This document shows positions 50,668-59,144 of a stretch of DNA of 64,000 nucleotides, piece after piece (the stretch's first letter is position 1; every line of letters starts with the position of its first letter). The stretch comes from Ktedonobacter robiniae (GTDB lineage Bacteria > Chloroflexota > Ktedonobacteria > Ktedonobacterales > Ktedonobacteraceae). Under the pieces are notes generated by a model. That model was not told the origin of the DNA and made no database searches. It saw nothing but the letters and a program-made list of their open reading frames with translations. The DNA is taken from assembly GCF_016587375.1 (NCBI RefSeq), contig NZ_BNJG01000003.1, positions 620,001-684,000 of the forward strand, written 5' to 3'. The position numbers and the translations under genes are program-made.

Positions 50668-52076
50668 ATGCCTGGAAAACGTATCTCGTTGCTCTCACTC
50701 CTCTGTTGCCTGGCTCTTATACTTGCGGCCTGTGCGACAAATGGATCACAGTCATCCACTGACAAGACATCAACCATTCATAATCCGCACCCTACGACTC
50801 TACCGACTAGTATACCCACTCCTGGCAACAACACCGATTGGACTATGTACCATCATGATGACGCACGCAGCGGTTACCTACCAAATACACCTAATCCACG
50901 CAGCCTCAGCAAGGCCTGGAGCCTCAAGTTGGATGGCGCGGTGTATGCCGAGCCGCTGGTAATTGGCAACCATGTCATAGTGGCAACCGAGAATGATACG
51001 CTCTATGCCCTGGATACCAAAACAGGGCAAATACAATGGCAACGGCATGTGGGTACGCCTGCCGCACGTAGCAACTTGCCATGTGGCAATATTGACCCTC
51101 TTGGAATTACCGGCACGCCGGTCTATGATCCCGCGACCAGGTTGGTCTTCGCGGTCGCAGAGATTAGCCAGGGACCAGCTCATATTCTGGTGGGCGTCGA
51201 CGTGCAATCGGGGCAGGTAAAGGTCAGGCGCGACATTGACCCCCTGGTATCGAGGTCGTTTCACACCAGCAGCGGGCGGCGCTCGCCCTTGCCAATAACA
51301 CGGTCTATGTCGCGCTGGGTGGCCTGGCTGGTGATTGCGGCAACTACCATGGGACCGTGATTGGTTCACGCACCGATGGCCAGGGAAAGCTCCTCGTCTA
51401 CCAGGTACCGACCAACCGCGAGGGGGGCATCTGGGCGCCTCCAGGTCCAGTTATCGACGCCGACCAGAAACTTTATGTTGCGGTCGGGAATGGTGAATCT
51501 ACAAGTGGAGATTGGGACCATACCGATTCCGTCTTACGTCTCTCGCCTGAGCTTGAGCTTGAGGAAGGCTTCGCGCCCCAGCAGTGGGCACAGGATAACT
51601 CTACCGATGCCGACCTGGGCTCAATGAGTCCCGTCCTGCTCTCCAATGGCCTGATCTTTAGCGCGGGCAAGTCCGGTCAAGGTTACGTTGTACGCGCGCA
51701 TGCACTGGGCGGCGTAGGAGGCCAGCTCAATGAGCAGACTGTCTGCCGCTCCTTCGGCGGCGCCGCCACTGATGGGAGCCAGGTCTTCCTCCCCTGTGTT
51801 GATGGCGTTCAGCAGATCACTGTCAATACGGATGGCAGCATTACCCCCGGCTGGAAGGCTCCTTCACAAATCAATGGCTCACCCATCATCGCTGGTCACA
51901 CAGTCTACACATTAGCCCCCCAGGGGACGCTCTATGCACTCAATAGCGCTAATGGCTCCACTCGTGCCTCTCTAGCCATTGATGCGACGACACGCTTCGC
52001 CACGCCAACCATCAGCGGCCAGCAGATCTTCATCGGCACCACCACAGGCATCACCTCCATCAACTTAGCCGCTTAA
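50668..52076 (+). pseudogene. PQQ-like beta-propeller lipoprotein, one frameshift
   Basis: It starts MPGKRISLLSLLCCLALILAACATNGS with a lipobox (LAAC), so it would be an outer-surface lipoprotein. Blade motifs with ALDTKTGQIQWQRHVG and LYALNSANGSTRASLAI show an eight-bladed PQQ-type propeller with D-x-x-T-G repeats. Frame 1 holds to about 51240; then frame 3 (KLLVYQVPTNREGGIWAPPG) carries on. Adding one C to the CCCCC run near 51240 restores IDPPGIEVVSHQQ...TVYVALGGLAGDCG, giving about 470 residues. This may be a real knockout or a sequence error. No PQQ synthesis gene lies near, so it may be a structural WD/PQQ-like repeat rather than a dehydrogenase. Confidence 0.82.
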
Positions 52077-52083
52077 TAAACAC

Positions 52084-52167
52084 CCTTCGCGCCTGCGACG
52101 CTCAGGAGCTAAGGGGTGTGGTGGCTGGTTGGCTGGCGGAGCCAGCCAACCAGCCACCACACCCCTT
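52084..52167. terminator. 27-bp-arm GGTGTGGTG hairpin with inverted GAGC motif
   Basis: The hairpin arms 52111-52137 and 52141-52167 are exact complements with loop GGA. GAGCGTCGCAGGCGCGAAGG lies on the minus strand at 52084-52103, so the hairpin-motif unit is inverted here. It closes the lipoprotein gene. Confidence 0.7.
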
Positions 52168-52231
52168 TACCCCGGCAAGCTTGCGAGCCAGGGCGGATAA
52201 ACCGAAAATCCTGTGATGCAGATATCTTAAT

Positions 52232-52260
52232 TTGACATCTGATGAATTTTGTATTATTTT
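52232..52260 (+). promoter_or_regulatory. sigma70-type promoter of the riboflavin operon
   Basis: TTGACA at 52232-52237 and TATTTT at 52255-52260 are spaced by 17 bp. Transcription would begin near 52267, about 25 bases before the riboswitch. Confidence 0.6.
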
Positions 52261-52290
52261 CTTAATAGAAGTTTTTCTCACAATTGAATG

Positions 52291-52443
52291 TCTTCGGGGC
52301 AGGGTGAGGAGAGATTGCCATTCTCTATGGAGAAGGCAGCTCTGCAATTCCCGACCGGCGGTTACAGTCCGCGACCCGTGTTCCACGGTGGATCTGGTGA
52401 AACTCCAGGGCCGACAGTATAGTCTGGATGGGAGAAGACGAAA
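52291..52443 (+). ncRNA. FMN riboswitch (RFN element)
   Basis: The conserved blocks occur in order: GGGGCAGGGTGAGGAGAG (P1/J), CCCGACCGGCGGTTACAGTC, GCGACCC, GGTGGATCTGGTGAAACTCC and AGGGCCGACAGTATAGTC, closing with TGGATGGGAGAAGACGAAAT. The first and last helices pair around the flavin-binding core. It lies upstream of ribBA-ribH-ribE and should lower their expression when FMN is plentiful. About 350 nt separate it from ribBA, more than usual, because a palindromic repeat is inserted at 52482-52570. No clear U-tailed terminator follows, so control may act by hiding the ribosome site or through the repeat hairpin. Confidence 0.95.
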
Positions 52444-52481
52444 TAACCACATGAGCGCTATGCGCGTACATGATGGTGCCA

Positions 52482-52570
52482 ATATGTAGCCTGACGCTAC
52501 TCAAGCACGCGTCTACATATACTTGGTACCATCATATGTAGATGCGTGCTTGAGCAGCGTCAGGCCATAT
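52482..52570. repeat. 89-bp TCTACATAT palindromic repeat in the rib leader
   Basis: The arms (ATATGTAGCCTGACGCTACT on the left, ending with ACGCGTCTACATAT, and its near-complement ending GAGCAGCGTCAGGCCATAT on the right) pair around a 13-nt loop. Related copies lie at 33737 and 55225. In RNA it would form a long hairpin between the FMN aptamer and ribBA. A weaker fragment (CCGTCTACGTATACGTGTC) follows at about 52602-52620. Confidence 0.7.
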
Positions 52571-52794
52571 AGTTCAATGCTGCTGCGCACTGCTTAGAAA
52601 CCCGTCTACGTATACGTGTCATGGCCGCTCTCAGCGCTATTAAGAACTGCTACTTGCTACCCTAAAGGACATCAGGTACAGAGCTACTTATGATGCGCTC
52701 GTCTCCCCCATTCATGTCTGTTACTCACACTGCTTTCCCCATGTTCTGCCTCTGAAGATATTCTTGCTGTTTGGAATCGCAAGGAGAAAGCGCT

Positions 52795-54084
52795 ATGCAA
52801 ACTCTTGGCTTGAATATCCATGCTCAAGAACTAGAGGCGGGATCACAAACACACTATATCAGCGTGCCGGAGGCGATTGAGGCCATGCGCGCGGGTAAGA
52901 TGGTGCTCATCTGTGACGACGAGGAGCGCGAGAATGAGGCCGATCTCTGCCTGGCCGCTCAATTTGTCACGCCCGAGGCCATTAACTTTATGCTGCGTTC
53001 GGCACGCGGGCTGATCTGCACCTCTCTCAGCACGGAGCGGCTCGCCGCGCTGAAGCTCCCCATGCTCGATCAGTCAGACCAGCCATTACAAGGGACCGCT
53101 TTTACGTCCTCCGTTGATGCACGCTCTGGCACTACTACGGGTATCTCCGCACGCGACCGCGCCACAACCATTCGCGCCCTGGTCAATCCCGCTACACAGC
53201 CCTCCGACCTGGCACGACCTGGACACGTCTTCCCGCTCATGGCCAGGCCGCAAGGCACGCTTGAGCGGCGTGGGCATACCGAGGCCTCGGTTGACCTGGC
53301 ACGCCTCGCGGGCCTGGAGCCAGCGGCGGTGATCTGCGAAGTGCTCAACGACGAGGGCGAGGCGGCCCGTGGTGAAGAATTGCACGCCCTGGCACGCCAG
53401 TGGGGAATCGGCATTGTAACCGTGGACGCCATCGCCCACTATCGCTCACAAGAGCAGGTCCGCCTCATCGCCACGACCCGCCTCCCTATCGCGAACAGCA
53501 ACTTTCTCCTGCGCGACTACCTGGAGATCGCCAGCGATCAGCATTACCTGGCCTTCAGCCTCGGCGATCTTGCAACAGACAGGCAAGAACCACCGCTATT
53601 ACGCCTGCATTCGGCCTGTACCACTGGCGACATCTTTGGCTCAAAGCGTTGCGATTGTCAGGCTCAGCTCCACACCTCCCTCCAGCGCATCGCCGAAGAG
53701 GGGCGTGGTATCCTCATCTATCTGCCCCAGGAGGGACGCGGCATCGGGCTGAGCGCCAAGATCCAGGCCTACGCCCTACAGGACCAGGGCTACGATACGA
53801 TCAGCGCCAACGAGCTGCTTGGCTATCCCGTGGATGCGCGCCGCTATGATAGCGCGCTCGCCATCCTGCGCGACCTCTCGCTGACCCATGTGCGCCTGCT
53901 GACCAACAATCCGCGCAAGATTCAGGCCCTGAACGAAAGCGGCATCCAGGTTGAGCGTGTCTCCCTGGAGATCAAGCCTACACACGAAAACCAGAGCTAT
54001 CTCGCCACCAAGCAGCAACGTCTAGGTCATCTCTTACAGCTCGGCACATCTCATGGTGCCAATCAGGAAGGAACAATCCTATGA
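52795..54084 (+). CDS. ribBA: bifunctional DHBP synthase / GTP cyclohydrolase II
   Basis: 429 residues catalysing two entry steps of riboflavin synthesis. Residues about 18-215 are 3,4-dihydroxy-2-butanone-4-phosphate synthase: MVLICDDEERENEADLCLAA carries the acidic Mg-binding loop and RRGHTEASVDLARLAG is the active-site motif. Residues about 220-429 are GTP cyclohydrolase II: RLHSACTTGDIFGSKRCDCQ contains the zinc cysteines, and YLPQEGRGIGLSAKIQAYAL and VRLLTNNPRKIQAL follow. The frame opens at TTG 52771, but AAGGAGAAAG favours ATG 52795. It is the first gene after the FMN riboswitch and overlaps ribH by 4 bp. ribD is not in the window. Confidence 0.96.
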   Translation: MQTLGLNIHAQELEAGSQTHYISVPEAIEAMRAGKMVLICDDEERENEADLCLAAQFVTPEAINFMLRSARGLICTSLSTERLAALKLPMLDQSDQPLQGTAFTSSVDARSGTTTGISARDRATTIRALVNPATQPSDLARPGHVFPLMARPQGTLERRGHTEASVDLARLAGLEPAAVICEVLNDEGEAARGEELHALARQWGIGIVTVDAIAHYRSQEQVRLIATTRLPIANSNFLLRDYLEIASDQHYLAFSLGDLATDRQEPPLLRLHSACTTGDIFGSKRCDCQAQLHTSLQRIAEEGRGILIYLPQEGRGIGLSAKIQAYALQDQGYDTISANELLGYPVDARRYDSALAILRDLSLTHVRLLTNNPRKIQALNESGIQVERVSLEIKPTHENQSYLATKQQRLGHLLQLGTSHGANQEGTIL

Positions 54085-54563
54085 TGACAACGCCAAACCT
54101 CTCTATTCACCTGCCCGAACCCGACCTGGACGGACGAGATCTACACATCGGTATCGTCGTTGCGCGCTACAACTGGGCCATCACAGGCGCCATGCTTGAG
54201 CAGGCCACCGCTGAACTGATCCGCCTGGGCGTCGCACCCGAGCATATTCAGGCCCGTAGCGTCCCCGGCGCGTTTGAACTGGCGACCCTCGCCCATGGCA
54301 TGCTCGCCAGTGCGCACTACGACGCCCTGCTCTGCATCGGCTGCGTCATGAAGGGCGCCACACGCCACGACGTCGTCGTCAGTGATGCCGCGGCACAGGG
54401 TATCCAGCGCCTTGCTCTGGAGAGCGGTATCCCCATCATCTTCGGCGTCATCTGCGCCGAGAGCCAGCAACAGGCCGAAGAGCGCATCGAACGCGCCACA
54501 GAATGCGCCCGGGCCGCAGTCGAAATGGCCCGCAGCCTGCAACAACTGCATACACATAATTAA
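54081..54563 (+). CDS. ribH: 6,7-dimethyl-8-ribityllumazine synthase
   Basis: 160 residues of usual length. It condenses the pyrimidine intermediate with dihydroxybutanone phosphate to lumazine and forms pentamers or capsids. HIGIVVARYNWAITGAMLEQ holds the substrate Asn/Trp segment. ARSVPGAFELATLAHGML and CIGCVMKGATRHDVVVSDAA contain the phosphate-binding and catalytic His parts (usual GxxxxGxTxHxxxV; here GATRHDVV). ATG overlaps the ribBA stop (ATGA). The C-terminal helix ends in Gln/His-rich residues. Confidence 0.96.
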   Translation: MMTTPNLSIHLPEPDLDGRDLHIGIVVARYNWAITGAMLEQATAELIRLGVAPEHIQARSVPGAFELATLAHGMLASAHYDALLCIGCVMKGATRHDVVVSDAAAQGIQRLALESGIPIIFGVICAESQQQAEERIERATECARAAVEMARSLQQLHTHN

Positions 54564-54591
54564 AAGAAAGCAAAGAAAGCGAGAAAGTAGT

Positions 54592-55191
54592 ATGTTTTCT
54601 GGAATCGTTGAAGAATTAGGAACCCTCAAAGCCTGTGGGGAGCGCGGCCTCACCATCTCCGCCTCGCTCGTCCTGGCGGACCTGGAGATCAAAGACAGCG
54701 TAGCCGTCGACGGCATCTGCCTGACTGTAACCGAGATGGGACCCGACTGGTTCTATGTCGACACCATGCCCGAAACCCTGCGCCGCACGCGCCTGGGTTC
54801 GCTTAAGCCTGGGGATAAGGTCAACCTGGAGCGCTCACTTCCTAATCAGGGCCGCATCGGTGGACACATGGTTCAGGGTCATATCGAGGCCGCTGCGCCC
54901 GTCCTCAACGTCACTCAGGATGGTATGGCCCTCCAGGTCGAGGTAGCCCTCCCCCAGGAGCTACGCTCATACATCATCCCCAAGGGCTTTATCGCCCTGA
55001 ATGGCGTCAGTCTGACCATCATCGACGTCCTGGCCGACCGCTTTACCTTCGCCCTCATCCCCTACACCCAGGAGCACACCAACCTGGGCGAGGCGCAACC
55101 CGGCATGCTACTCAACATTGAAAGCGATATCATCGGGCGCTACGTCGTTCAACACCTGCAACACTATGTAGGACAAGAAACAAGCGTTTAA
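54592..55191 (+). CDS. ribE: riboflavin synthase alpha subunit
   Basis: 199 residues in two tandem beta-barrel halves. The first begins MFSGIVEELGTLKAC, with DSVAVDGICLTVTEMGPDWF YVDTMPETL and the Cys in ICLTV. The second shows GGHMVQGHIEAAAPVLNVTQ and FIALNGVSLTIIDVLADRFT FALIPYTQEHTNLGE. It dismutates two lumazines to riboflavin. The frame opens far upstream inside ribH, but the family start MFSGI and the AAAGAAAG-type site show ATG 54592. It is the last gene of the FMN-regulated operon. Confidence 0.95.
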   Translation: MFSGIVEELGTLKACGERGLTISASLVLADLEIKDSVAVDGICLTVTEMGPDWFYVDTMPETLRRTRLGSLKPGDKVNLERSLPNQGRIGGHMVQGHIEAAAPVLNVTQDGMALQVEVALPQELRSYIIPKGFIALNGVSLTIIDVLADRFTFALIPYTQEHTNLGEAQPGMLLNIESDIIGRYVVQHLQHYVGQETSV

Positions 55192-55224
55192 ACATCGAGG
55201 GTGCAGGAACGATGCCGGAGAGCA

Positions 55225-55320
55225 CGACGCTGCTAACCCCCATTCGGGGGCAAGCGCACGCGTCTACATATGGAGTATGGGAGGCGTCGCTCCTTGATAT
55301 GTACGTGCTTTAGCAGCGTT
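55225..55320. repeat. TCTACATAT repeat copy after ribE
   Basis: ACGCTGCTAA at 55226-55235 pairs with TTAGCAGCGT at the right end, and CACGCGTCTACATAT faces ATATGTACGTGC. An extra CCCCC-ATTC-GGGGG stem is inserted on the left arm. It is the third copy of the family (others at 33737 and 52482). Confidence 0.65.
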
Positions 55321-55381
55321 GGTCTTACACACGGGACCAATATTTTTCCACCATGTATACTGGCATTGAGAACAAGAGTAG

Positions 55382-55464
55382 GGTGGTGTGGTGAGCCGTG
55401 GCAGCCTACCGCTGCCACGGCTCACCACACCACCTCTCCCCGCGAAGCGCCGCAGGCGCTGAGA
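55382..55464. repeat. GGTGTGGTG hairpin plus GAGC-type motif
   Basis: The arms 55382-55404 and 55412-55434 are exact complements (23 bp, loop 7). The motif GAAGCGCCGCAGGCGCTGAG follows at 55444-55463, 28 bp before the next start codon. Confidence 0.65.
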
Positions 55465-55490
55465 AATCCAGAGAAGAAAGGGTACATATC

Positions 55491-55991
55491 ATGACTTCAA
55501 GGTCTGACTTTACAGCCGAAGAATGGAAACTTATCTGTCACGCACCCCTGAGCGTTGGTGGGGCGGTCGCAGCCGCATCCCCCAGCGGATTGGTGGGTTC
55601 CATCAAAGAGGGCACGACCATCGTCAATAGCATGCGCCAGGCGGCTGATCGCCATCGTGACAGCCAGCTCGTGCAAGATATTATGCCCAAAGGCATTGGC
55701 CGTGACCAGATCGAGAGCTGGACCAATACCGCGCGCAGTGCCCTTAGTCAGTCCAATGCCCAGCGCTTGAGAGATCAAAGCATTGAGGAGTGTCGCCAGG
55801 TATCTAGTATTCTGCAAACAAAGGGTACACCTCAAGAAGCGCAGTCCTTCAAGCTCTGGCTACTAGAGGTTGGTCAGGATGTCGCCAATGCCGCAACCGA
55901 AAAGGGCAATATCGCTGGCCAGAACATCAGCCCACAGGAGACTCAGGTCCTCCACGATGTAGCGAATGCTCTTAACATCCCCGAGCGCTAA
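55491..55991 (+). CDS. conserved hypothetical protein, helical
   Basis: 166 residues beginning MTSRSDFTAEEWKLICHAPL SVGGAVAAASPSGLVG. It is predicted almost entirely helical with an Ala/Ser/Gly-rich segment near 20-40. It lacks a signal peptide, and GQDVANAATEKGN and SPQETQVLHDVANALNI lie near the end. The N-terminal FTxEEW-xxIxxAP pattern recurs, from memory, in hypothetical proteins of soil bacteria, but I know no function. AAGAAAGG precedes ATG; the longer frame from 55398 runs through the hairpin and is rejected. Confidence 0.7.
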   Translation: MTSRSDFTAEEWKLICHAPLSVGGAVAAASPSGLVGSIKEGTTIVNSMRQAADRHRDSQLVQDIMPKGIGRDQIESWTNTARSALSQSNAQRLRDQSIEECRQVSSILQTKGTPQEAQSFKLWLLEVGQDVANAATEKGNIAGQNISPQETQVLHDVANALNIPER

Positions 55992-56116
55992 AACCTGGAT
56001 ACCTTACCAAAGGGGGATGGTTGTCTCGACATAGCCACCCCCTTTTGCTTCTACCTTGCTTTCTCCTACATAATGGTCTAAGCTAATTTTAGCTGACTCC
56101 GTATGCGAATTATTTG

Positions 56117-56201
56117 TGGTAGATGGTATGGGGCGCCAGGGCAGCCTATGGCCGCTCTGGCGCCCCATACCATCTACCAGGCGAGCGCCACAGACGCGAG
56201 A
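56117..56201. repeat. 23-bp-arm hairpin plus GAGC-GCGAGA motif
   Basis: The arms 56117-56139 and 56157-56179 are exact complements. GAGCGCCACAGACGCGAGA (56183-56201) follows, 20 bp before the next start codon. It is the same hairpin-motif unit as at 22800, 25178 and 55382. Confidence 0.65.
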
Positions 56202-56221
56202 AATAAGGTAGGAGGCACTGC

Positions 56222-57235
56222 ATGCAGTATTTTAATGTAATGGACTACGAAGCCCCGGCCCAGGCGCGCATGAACGCCGCTCACTGGGACTACTACGCGG
56301 GCGGTAGCGGCGATGAGATCACGCTACACGCCAATCGCGCCATTTTTGACCATATTCGTTTACGGCCACGTATGCTTGTAGACGTTACCACCTGTGATAC
56401 CTCGACAAGCGTGCTGGGCAGCCCCGTCTCTATGCCTATCCTGGTCGCCCCCACGGCACAACACGGCTTTGCTCATCCCGAGGGCGAGTGCGAGACCGCG
56501 CGCGGCGTGGGCCAAGCAGGCACCTTGCTAACCGCCTCTTCGGTCTCCTCCCGCAGGCTAGAAGATGTGGCCGCAGCCGCCAGTGGACCACTCTGGTTCC
56601 AACTGTATGTCTTTGACGACAACACTATCACAGTCGACGTGGTCCAACGAGCCGAGCAAGCGGGCTATAAAGCCATCGTTCTGACCGTCGATGTCCCGCG
56701 CTTCGGCAACCGCGAGCGCGACCTGCGCAACGCCTTTCATCTGCCTGTATCGGCCAATTTCGATGTACCAGACGTCACCAAGCTCAAGCCTTCGTTGACC
56801 TGGAGAGACCTGGCCTGGCTCAAATCGCTCACCTCGCTCCCCATCCTGGTCAAGGGCGTTCTGACAGGGGAAGACACCATCCTGGCCCTAGAGCATGGCG
56901 CCGATGGTATCGTCGTCTCCAATCATGGAGGGCGGCAACTGGACGGAGCCATTACCAGCCTGGAGGCGCTCCCCGAGGTAGTTGAGGCAAGCAGTGGACG
57001 CTGCGAGGTCTATTTTGATGGCGGCATTCGCCGGGGTACCGATGTCATCAAGGCCTTGGCGCTGGGCGCGCACGCCGTCCTCGTTGGACGTCCAGTTCTC
57101 TGGGGCCTGGCCGTCAATGGGCAGGAGGGCGTGCGCCACGTCCTGGAACTCCTCCGCAATGAGCTGGAACTGGCAATGGCCCTCTGCGGCGCCCCAACCC
57201 TCAAACAGATCACACCCACGCTCATTCGCCGCTAA
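56222..57235 (+). CDS. FMN-dependent alpha-hydroxy-acid oxidase family protein
   Basis: 337 residues of the lactate/glycolate oxidase family. The N-terminal segment HWDYYAGGSGDEITLHANRA IFDHIRLRPRML contains the YY-GG-DE signature. PILVAPTAQHGFAHPEGE, LWFQLYVFDDNTITVDVVQR, ILVKGVLTGEDTILALEHGA and DGIVVSNHGGRQLDGAITSL carry the Lys, His and Arg catalytic set. VYFDGGIRRGTDVIKALALG AHAVLVGRPVLWGL binds the FMN phosphate. These enzymes oxidise L-2-hydroxy acids with oxygen. A lactate permease lies 4.6 kb away, so lactate is a possible substrate. AGGAGG precedes ATG. Confidence 0.93.
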   Translation: MQYFNVMDYEAPAQARMNAAHWDYYAGGSGDEITLHANRAIFDHIRLRPRMLVDVTTCDTSTSVLGSPVSMPILVAPTAQHGFAHPEGECETARGVGQAGTLLTASSVSSRRLEDVAAAASGPLWFQLYVFDDNTITVDVVQRAEQAGYKAIVLTVDVPRFGNRERDLRNAFHLPVSANFDVPDVTKLKPSLTWRDLAWLKSLTSLPILVKGVLTGEDTILALEHGADGIVVSNHGGRQLDGAITSLEALPEVVEASSGRCEVYFDGGIRRGTDVIKALALGAHAVLVGRPVLWGLAVNGQEGVRHVLELLRNELELAMALCGAPTLKQITPTLIRR

Positions 57236-57325
57236 AAAAAGAATATTTCACGCCTTTTAACGCTTACTTAGCAAAGCCTTAACACAGAAGCGCTACAATC
57301 AAGACGCGGAGCATATAACTTTAAC

Positions 57326-57370
57326 TAATTAACCTGGTAATTGTTGGTATGATCATTACCAAAGTAATTA
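57326..57370. promoter_or_regulatory. large imperfect operator-like palindrome
   Basis: TAATTAACCTGGTAAT (57326-57341) is mirrored by ATTACCAAAGTAATTA (57355-57370), with 14 of 16 positions pairing. It lies about 110 bp upstream of the secreted phosphoesterase and resembles the binding site of a dimeric regulator. Confidence 0.5.
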
Positions 57371-57478
57371 GCTAAAGAGCATCATATTGGCAATTTTAAC
57401 TCAATTAACCTCTCTTATGCGGAAACCAACGCCACTACCGTGGCTAGCGCTTCGCGCTCAGGTTGCCGAAAGGCACTT

Positions 57479-59071
57479 ATGGAAAAATCCGGAAAAGGAG
57501 TCGATGCTACCTGTATGAAGAAATCGCGTAAATTATTCGCTGTTCTAGGCATTGTGGCGCTTCTAGGCGTGCTCTTTGCATCCTTCAATGTCGCACGTTC
57601 GGCACTTGCCGCACCAACCGATAATACCCCAGACTGGCAGTCAGGGCCAAAAACCCGGACACCAATCAAACACGTTGTCGTTATCTTTCAGGAAAATGTC
57701 TCTTTTGACCACTATTTTGGCACCTATCCAAATGCCAAAAACAGCGCGGGTGAGCCAACTTTCAAAGCTCTCCCTGGTACCCCCTCGGTCAATGGTCTCA
57801 CCGATGCTCTGCTGAACAATAATCCAAACGCGGCCAATCCAACTCGCCTGGGCCGCTCTCAGGCCGTTACCTGCGACCAGGATCATGCCTACACCGACGA
57901 GCAGAAGGCCTATGATCATGGCCTGGTCGATAAGTTTGTAGAGTCCGCCAGTGGCGGCAGTTGCCCAGATAAGTCTATCGTGATGGACTACTATGATGGT
58001 AACACGGTCACGGGCCTCTGGAACTACGCTCAGAACTATGCCATGAACGACAACTCATTCGGCACCACCTTTGGTCCATCGACCCCTGGCGCGCTGAATC
58101 TGATCTCGGGCCAGACCCACGGCGCCACCCCTAGCACTCTCGCATCACCTGGCCATCCCATGATCTCCAATGGCTCTGTACTCAACGACTTCGATCCTGC
58201 CTATGACGATTGCTCTAACTCTACCAATGGTGCACTGACAGGCAAAAACGTTGGCGATCTGCTCAACAGCAAGAACGTCACCTGGGGCTGGTTCGAGGGT
58301 GGCTTCCGCCCAACGGCTACCACCAATGGTAAAGCCGTCTGTGGTTCGGCCCACACCAATATCGCTGGCTCATCCGTCACTGATTATATCCCTCACCATC
58401 AGCCTTTCCAGTACTACCAGTCGACCGCCAACCCCCATCACCTGGCGCCTACCTCGGCGAAGATGATTGGTAAGACTGACCAGGCCAACCACCAGTATGA
58501 TATGAGCGATTTCTGGAGCTCCATCGACGCTGGCAACATGCCTGCCGTCAGCTTCCTGAAGGCCCCTGCTTACCAGGACGGCCACGCTGGCTACTCCAAT
58601 CCCCTCGACGAGCAGCACTTCCTGGTTGATACCATCAACCGCTTGCAGCGCAGCCGCGACTGGAACAGCACCGCTGTCGTGATCTCGTATGACGACTCCG
58701 ATGGCTGGTACGACCATGTTATGCCTCCCGTCCTGATGCAGTCGAACGATCCTAACGATGCCTTGACCGGCACTGGTGCCTGTGGCACACCCAAGGCTGG
58801 CACCTACTCTGGTCGCTGCGGTTACGGTCCTCGCCTGCCCCTGATGGTCATCTCGCCCTACGCCAAGCAGAACTACGTCGATCACTCTATCACCGATCAG
58901 AGCTCTGTTCTGAGCTTCATCGAGGACAACTGGAACACGGGTCGCATCGGCGATCAGTCTTCCGACGCCATCGCTGGCAGCATGCAGAACATGTTCAACT
59001 TCTCCCACAGTGGAGGCGATGATCACCGCCTGATCCTCGATCCCAACACCGGCGAACCCGTCAGGAAATAA
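57479..59071 (+). CDS. secreted phosphoesterase, phospholipase C / acid phosphatase family
   Basis: 530 residues. After a basic N-terminus a hydrophobic stretch (KKSRKLFAVLGIVALLGVLFASFNVARSALA shortened: LFAVLGIVALLGVLFASFNV) and ARSALA form a signal peptide. The mature part begins near HVVVIFQENVSFDHYFGTYP, the metal-binding ENxSFDHYFG motif of the AcpA/PLC family. NMPAVSFLKAP, TAVVISYDDSDGWYDHVMPP and GYGPRLPLMVISPYAKQN carry the remaining Asp/His ligands. It would release phosphate from lipids or other esters outside the cell. The start 57479 has GAAAGG in front; ATG 57515 (MKKSRK) is an alternative that gives a tidier signal peptide. Confidence 0.9.
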   Translation: MEKSGKGVDATCMKKSRKLFAVLGIVALLGVLFASFNVARSALAAPTDNTPDWQSGPKTRTPIKHVVVIFQENVSFDHYFGTYPNAKNSAGEPTFKALPGTPSVNGLTDALLNNNPNAANPTRLGRSQAVTCDQDHAYTDEQKAYDHGLVDKFVESASGGSCPDKSIVMDYYDGNTVTGLWNYAQNYAMNDNSFGTTFGPSTPGALNLISGQTHGATPSTLASPGHPMISNGSVLNDFDPAYDDCSNSTNGALTGKNVGDLLNSKNVTWGWFEGGFRPTATTNGKAVCGSAHTNIAGSSVTDYIPHHQPFQYYQSTANPHHLAPTSAKMIGKTDQANHQYDMSDFWSSIDAGNMPAVSFLKAPAYQDGHAGYSNPLDEQHFLVDTINRLQRSRDWNSTAVVISYDDSDGWYDHVMPPVLMQSNDPNDALTGTGACGTPKAGTYSGRCGYGPRLPLMVISPYAKQNYVDHSITDQSSVLSFIEDNWNTGRIGDQSSDAIAGSMQNMFNFSHSGGDDHRLILDPNTGEPVRK

Positions 59072-59075
59072 ATCG

Positions 59076-59134
59076 TTAAGCTAAAAAGCGAAGTGGCGCG
59101 GGACAATCCCGCGCCACTTCGCTTTTTAGCTTAA
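59076..59134. terminator. 28-bp-arm bidirectional terminator
   Basis: The arms 59076-59103 and 59107-59134 are exact complements with loop CAA and an internal T5/A5 tract, directly after the phosphoesterase stop. Confidence 0.85.
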
Positions 59135-59144
59135 AGGTAACGGC

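Noticed and set aside
55398..55490. N-terminal extension of the hypothetical protein at 55491
   Set aside because: It runs through the hairpin and motif; the ribosome site sits before 55491.
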